Assembly: GCF_900110455.1 (NCBI RefSeq)
Contig: NZ_FOIS01000003.1
Location: forward strand, 814,350 to 878,349
Direction of reading: 5' to 3'
Length of the DNA stretch: 64,000 nt
Source of the DNA: Natrinema salifodinae
Lineage (GTDB): Archaea; Halobacteriota; Halobacteria; Halobacteriales; Natrialbaceae
Part shown: positions 61,701-64,000 of the stretch, piece by piece
Position numbering within the stretch: the stretch's first letter is position 1
How the letters are laid out: each line of letters begins with the position of its first letter
The notes under the pieces: model-generated
Databases searched by the model: none
Seen by the model: the letters and a program-made list of their open reading frames with translations, nothing else
Told to the model about the DNA's origin: nothing
Position numbers and translations under genes: made by a program

Positions 61701-63472
61701 CCGTCGAGAAGACCATTCTCGAGAGCGACGAACTCAAGCGGCGAGAAGGACACCTCGTGCTCAACGCACCAGAAGCCACGTCCGTAGCCGGCGAGAACGC
61801 GTTCGCCGCTGTCGCTGTCTTCCCAGACTGGGTCGACCTTCGCGGTTGCCGTACCGTTCGGGTTCTCGACGGTGACGGTCGACTTAGCCCGCTCAAGAAC
61901 GTGCTCGGGTTTGAGTTGACTGACGGCCCCAAAGACGTAGCTCGTGTTATTGGTGAGCGCCGTCTCGTCGAGATACTTCGGAAGCGGAGCGCCGTGCTTC
62001 TCCCGGGCCAGCTCATAGCCGCGTGTGTACTCCTGATAGGTAGCGCCCTCCTCTGGCGAGGTTACTATCTCCTCGGTGGTCGCGACAGCGAGGGCTACGT
62101 CGCCGACATCTTCGAGCGTCTCGACAGGCTTCTCGAGGTCGGAGGGTTGGACAGCCCGCGCGGCCCGCACGGCGTCGTCGGGATCAATGACGACCGCCTG
62201 ATCGAGAAGGTCGCGCGGGTCGTCCTTCCCGTCGTCCTCCCCTTCGACGTATTTGGGGATCGGCGCTCCCGCCTCATGGGCCTTGGTGACGGTTTCCCTG
62301 AACTCCGCGCCTTCAAGCGGATGCCACGGTTTCAAGATGATCCCTTGCTCGGCAGCGAACAGGCTCAATAGACTGAATGCGTGGCCCGTCTTGTGGTCGT
62401 GAAAGACAGGTTCGCCCGGCGGACGGTGGAGACTGTCGCCCCCGCTGCTCGGTCGGTAGCTCGACGGGTCCCACTTCTCCCAGCCCGTCGCGTCTGTCCC
62501 GACCTGTCGGGTGCGGAGTGGAAGGTCGCAGGGGAGCAGCTGTTCAATCGCGTAAAAGACGTCTCGGATATCGTCGGTCGTTTCGTCGCCGGTCGCGCTG
62601 GGTTCGTAGTCGTCAAGCTCCGGGCGTTCGCGGTCCGTATCGTGCCCCTCGGGATCGTGCTTGTCCGCTTCGGGGACGTACTCCTTGAGCAGCGCCTTTA
62701 GCTCCTCGCCGTCCCACGGGTTAATCTCGAGCGGTGTCCCAGGGACGTGCTCACCAGTTACGACACAGACGCGTTTGCCGTCGTAGATCTCGATCTCCGG
62801 GATGTCATCATTTGCACCCCAAGGCTCGTCGTCGATCGCGAACTTCGCCTGCTTATACCCCGACGGGAGTTTACCCACGTAGAGCGCGTGGACACCGCTC
62901 CCGGACGTCGAAATGTCGGCATACGTGATCCCTAATCGCTCGAGGACAGCGACGAATTGGGGATGTACCTCGCCGCTCTCGGGACACCGGACGTCGTCAC
63001 CGTCGATGAACGCGAACGGGTCCGGATCGTCAGTGTACGGATTATCTTCCCGTTCGAGGATCGCCACGTGACCGTCTACCCGTGGATCGCTCTCTACCCA
63101 CTCGTCGACGGTCGCCTTGTCCGCCCAGTTCTCCGTGTTACTCCATTTCCAGGAGCCGTTCCACGGCGCCCAGGGCATCTTGTCCCGGCGGGCCATCCAG
63201 AACCCGCGCTTTTCCCAGGCGGGCGGCCAGACGTTGGCCTCGGGGACGGTGAAGTCAGCCCCATCCCACACCTCGTTCTGGCTGCCCGATTCGTTTGCCT
63301 CTGTGCCCGGACTTTGGTCACCAACTTCGTCCTCCTTGCTGGCACTCTCAGTATCGTCGTCAGAGTCCGCGGGGAAGTGCTGGGCGCATAGGCTTCCCGC
63401 ACGGGTCGGGTCGACTGCCTCTCGCTCGCAGCGCGGGAGTGTACACTGCCGCCCGGGAGGAACTCCCGTCAC
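58763..63472 (-). CDS. Very large primase/helicase-like protein of an integrated element
   Basis: About 1569 residues. An N-terminal Cys/His cluster (CTLPRCEREA then LCAQHF) may bind zinc. Residues about 110-280 resemble haloarchaeal primase-polymerase-type domains: FAFIDGDDVRCPESGEVHPQ, ITYADISTSGSGVHALYVG, EIEIYDGKRVCVVTGEHVPG. A helicase-like part has a P-loop-like LPALGKTYST (about 680) and Walker B-like VVIDEFPGL (about 884). A winged helix near residue 1460 (RFTSSDVYERLEGDYTQRTV) ends it. This plan fits replication initiators of plasmids, viruses and integrative elements. Start GTG 63472 overlaps the small ORF's stop as GTGA; GTG 63481 is the alternative. No integrase is in the window. 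Confidence 0.72.
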   Translation of the reverse strand: MTGVPPGRQCTLPRCEREAVDPTRAGSLCAQHFPADSDDDTESASKEDEVGDQSPGTEANESGSQNEVWDGADFTVPEANVWPPAWEKRGFWMARRDKMPWAPWNGSWKWSNTENWADKATVDEWVESDPRVDGHVAILEREDNPYTDDPDPFAFIDGDDVRCPESGEVHPQFVAVLERLGITYADISTSGSGVHALYVGKLPSGYKQAKFAIDDEPWGANDDIPEIEIYDGKRVCVVTGEHVPGTPLEINPWDGEELKALLKEYVPEADKHDPEGHDTDRERPELDDYEPSATGDETTDDIRDVFYAIEQLLPCDLPLRTRQVGTDATGWEKWDPSSYRPSSGGDSLHRPPGEPVFHDHKTGHAFSLLSLFAAEQGIILKPWHPLEGAEFRETVTKAHEAGAPIPKYVEGEDDGKDDPRDLLDQAVVIDPDDAVRAARAVQPSDLEKPVETLEDVGDVALAVATTEEIVTSPEEGATYQEYTRGYELAREKHGAPLPKYLDETALTNNTSYVFGAVSQLKPEHVLERAKSTVTVENPNGTATAKVDPVWEDSDSGERVLAGYGRGFWCVEHEVSFSPLEFVALENGLLDGEGERLRGESFKRAYALAREDYGAPLPEWRATLLEHVAVLPPAARVLDDASAEVGVETLNEARDRVEELLRNAGTVRDRAQLVTTLPALGKTYSTIKAAEENPTTYLAGRNELKEQAVEYARETGVSFAHLPVLTENRVDDAALLEAIRAVREQGKTLLEDRDALLDTIEAPLDPESDEKEAGEDVALERGSCPTANGEYGDAWRLVVQTARALGHTPAEIHIRANALFGEELPCQESGDCEYSRAWERLTDPDAPIDLLIGGHGHAHVESARTWYGRNENGDRITQPRAVVIDEFPGLKYANSYGEDWRDHATWLASCLTDDVGDVESLLDADLADDSWVSAWLDGEASDLPQIHSIAARLRAAAAAITAINTAEDAFEDFHDLCEDMNALQGLQTALLDLTEIPPCLPVDALANARDAVEAAKDRAEEATNTVYGERQAAERLGADPSEVYGILNDVEDCIIDRLASALESTTEASFTEGRAGDDLPGYETIDIDLVPEELDAELPIAGDLEELVQAATGAARERRDATSLVEAAATALEGGREGCRELAVFSEDGYAHPCAWLLFAGAIGDGTDITTTEYSFDREAGTNLKRVTHAGATILVDRNLHGVIVHNPPEFVARDGKKCPLIGLDATARPRLWRLAIGRDAERRDVHSTATERRQFLEQTMNTRVVQTSRNINTYGGDLDGNNFGGPLAILDTAREKYGEDPAVITTKKVREYLGDDIEKRTSAVDHYLNVTGSDALGERNVGAILGVQHFGDQVVEKWAALAGEEIERTGRGNTLDYGGEIANDYCDHMLKDQTMQATLRFGRSDEPTVVFAHTSALRDDLPVVAEAPVVSAHSKATLAVTEAARKLGHGRFTSSDVYERLEGDYTQRTVRNVLANLTDLGYLKRDEGKPGTANAHKLTEDPDTGEAELPELDLEIAEKAEKSRINANYTWNFRVAWRGGVPDRTIAPGTSVIRSSDVPGEPPNSVSSG

Positions 63473-63579
63473 AGCTGGCACCTCCAGTTATCGCGAGCCT
63501 GACACTGCTGATCCTCGTCCTCAATGTAACACCCGCAGTACTCGCAGATTGGCGGGCGGACCTTGATAGTCCGGCTCAC
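63469..63579 (-). CDS. 36-residue Cys-rich protein upstream of the primase-like gene
   Basis: A short frame from GTG 63579 reading VSRTIKVRPPICEYCGCYIE, then DEDQQCQARDNWRCQL. Five cysteines in the pattern CEYCGC...C...C suggest a small zinc finger. Its stop overlaps the GTG of the large gene by the four bases GTGA, typical of coupled genes in one operon. It was found by eye. It may bind DNA or assist the replication protein, which is inference only. It starts about 130 bases from tRNA-Cys; the bases between (63580-63710) show no further gene. Confidence 0.5.
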   Translation of the reverse strand: MSRTIKVRPPICEYCGCYIEDEDQQCQARDNWRCQL

Positions 63580-63710
63580 CGAAACTGCCCCCAAGCTCGG
63601 AGAGTGGTGAGCAGTCGCCCAACGAGCGAACTGCTTAGATCACAACTCCGAGAGGAGGCAATCGACCAACAGCGGAGTGACCGCTGTTGGATTGTAAGGA
63701 AAATGGTACA

Positions 63711-63786
63711 AGCCAAGGGCCGGATTTGAACCGGCGGTGGGCGGCTCTGCAGGCCGCTGCGTTCGGCCGGACTCTGCCACCTTGGC
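63711..63786 (-). tRNA. tRNA-Cys (anticodon GCA)
   Basis: A complete 76-base tRNA. Acceptor arms gccaagg (5', at 63780-63786) and ccttggc (3', at 63712-63718) pair perfectly, with discriminator U as usual for cysteine. The anticodon stem gcggc/gccgc encloses ctgcaga, giving GCA. The T arm has gttcaaatcc. CCA is not encoded. It follows the 5S gene, as at the end of many haloarchaeal rRNA operons, and has its own TATA-like box. Its 3' end faces the element genes. Confidence 0.95.
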
Positions 63787-63811
63787 GCAGTTCTCTCTTG
63801 TTACTGCGATC

Positions 63812-63818
63812 GTTTAAG
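63812..63818 (-). promoter_or_regulatory. TATA-like box of tRNA-Cys
   Basis: On the minus strand this reads cttaaac, about 29 bases before the 5' end of tRNA-Cys at 63786. It suggests the tRNA is also transcribed on its own. Confidence 0.5.
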
Positions 63819-63867
63819 CATAGCGGTACGGAACAATCCTTGTCGTCTCTGTATCAGGTAAATATGC

Positions 63868-63910
63868 AAAAAACCCCTCACGGCCACCGAGCGGTGGCTA
63901 TCGAGGGGGG
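63868..63910 (-). terminator. Hairpin with T-run between 5S rRNA and tRNA-Cys
   Basis: On the minus strand an outer stem cccctc/gaggggt and an inner stem gccacc/ggtggc around a gctc loop are followed by tttttt. This is the form of an intrinsic terminator or an rRNA processing site just after the 5S gene. Confidence 0.6.
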
Positions 63911-63930
63911 AATGGATAGAGAGTATGAGT

Positions 63931-64000
63931 GGATGGCGGCGAATCGGAGTTTCCAGAGGCTCGCGCACTCCAGTACTGGCCGATACGCAGGCGGGCTTAT
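63931..64000 (-). rRNA. 5S ribosomal RNA, 3' part (cut by window edge)
   Basis: The minus strand reads taagcccgcctgcgtatcgg and continues with ccagtactggagtgcgcgag, then cctctggaaactccgattcg and ccgcc. This is the second half of haloarchaeal 5S rRNA, including the conserved AGTACTGGAGTGCGCGAGCC helix region. The 3' end is near 63931. The 5' half, and presumably 23S and 16S genes, lie beyond base 64000. It shows that this stretch belongs to the main rRNA-bearing replicon. Confidence 0.9.

Noticed and set aside
58380..63710. Attachment-site repeat matching the 3' end of tRNA-Cys
   Set aside because: I looked for a second copy of the 20 bases at the tRNA-Cys 3' end between the GH32 gene and the tRNA and found none, so the element's far boundary is not established within the window.

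Overview
This is a stretch of haloarchaeal (class Halobacteria) main chromosome. GC is high, proteins are rich in Asp and Glu, and Tat signals (RR motifs) are common. Many genes have a TATA-like box about 25-30 bases before the start codon, so they are probably leaderless. Archaeal markers include deoxyhypusine synthase, aIF1, Sec61-beta, coenzyme F420 genes and families seen only in haloarchaea. The right edge carries the 3' part of a 5S rRNA gene and tRNA-Cys, the end of an rRNA operon. Genus cannot be fixed from the sequence alone.

Bases 1-52300 are mostly ordinary core genome: glycosyltransferase, flavin and F420 enzymes (PPOX-fold protein, NpdG, CofE, a Mer-like reductase, an LLM protein), deoxyhypusine synthase, Nif3, formamidase-like protein, a fused cytochrome oxidase I/III, GDPD, thioredoxin, Sec61-beta, PdxT, bifunctional nuclease, HisE, a 1141-residue MEDS/GAF4 histidine kinase, NOG1 and EngB GTPases, a Nudix/eIF2B-like fusion, a phosphodiesterase, a ribbon-helix-helix protein, CspA, a MoxR/DUF58/transglutaminase operon, aIF1, RimI and several small haloarchaeal families. 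An operon at 31723-37496 joins an Nramp-like transporter that lacks the usual metal-site motifs with hydantoinase/oxoprolinase A and B subunits and a racemase/isomerase-like protein.

Between tRNA-Lys (52227) and tRNA-Cys (63711) lies an accessory island with many signs of rearrangement. It holds a MarR/VOC/SRPBCC operon whose last gene is a chimera of an SRPBCC domain and an NTF2-like tail, and remnants of an XRE-type regulator and a membrane protein. It also holds an ArsR/SRPBCC operon with two operator-like repeats and a frameshifted, truncated RibD-type reductase. A 707-bp IS6-type element with a nonsense codon follows, and it supplies the last codons and stop of a Tat-exported GH32 fructan hydrolase of lower GC. 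Last come a roughly 1570-residue primase/helicase-like protein and a 36-residue Cys-rich protein next to tRNA-Cys, which look like replication genes of an integrated element.

A smaller low-GC insert lies at 48000-48750. Several proteins too short for routine gene calling were read by eye: Sec61-beta (15710-15871), a 46-residue protein (51264-51404), an acidic 48-residue protein (49426-49572) and the Cys-rich ORF (63469-63579).
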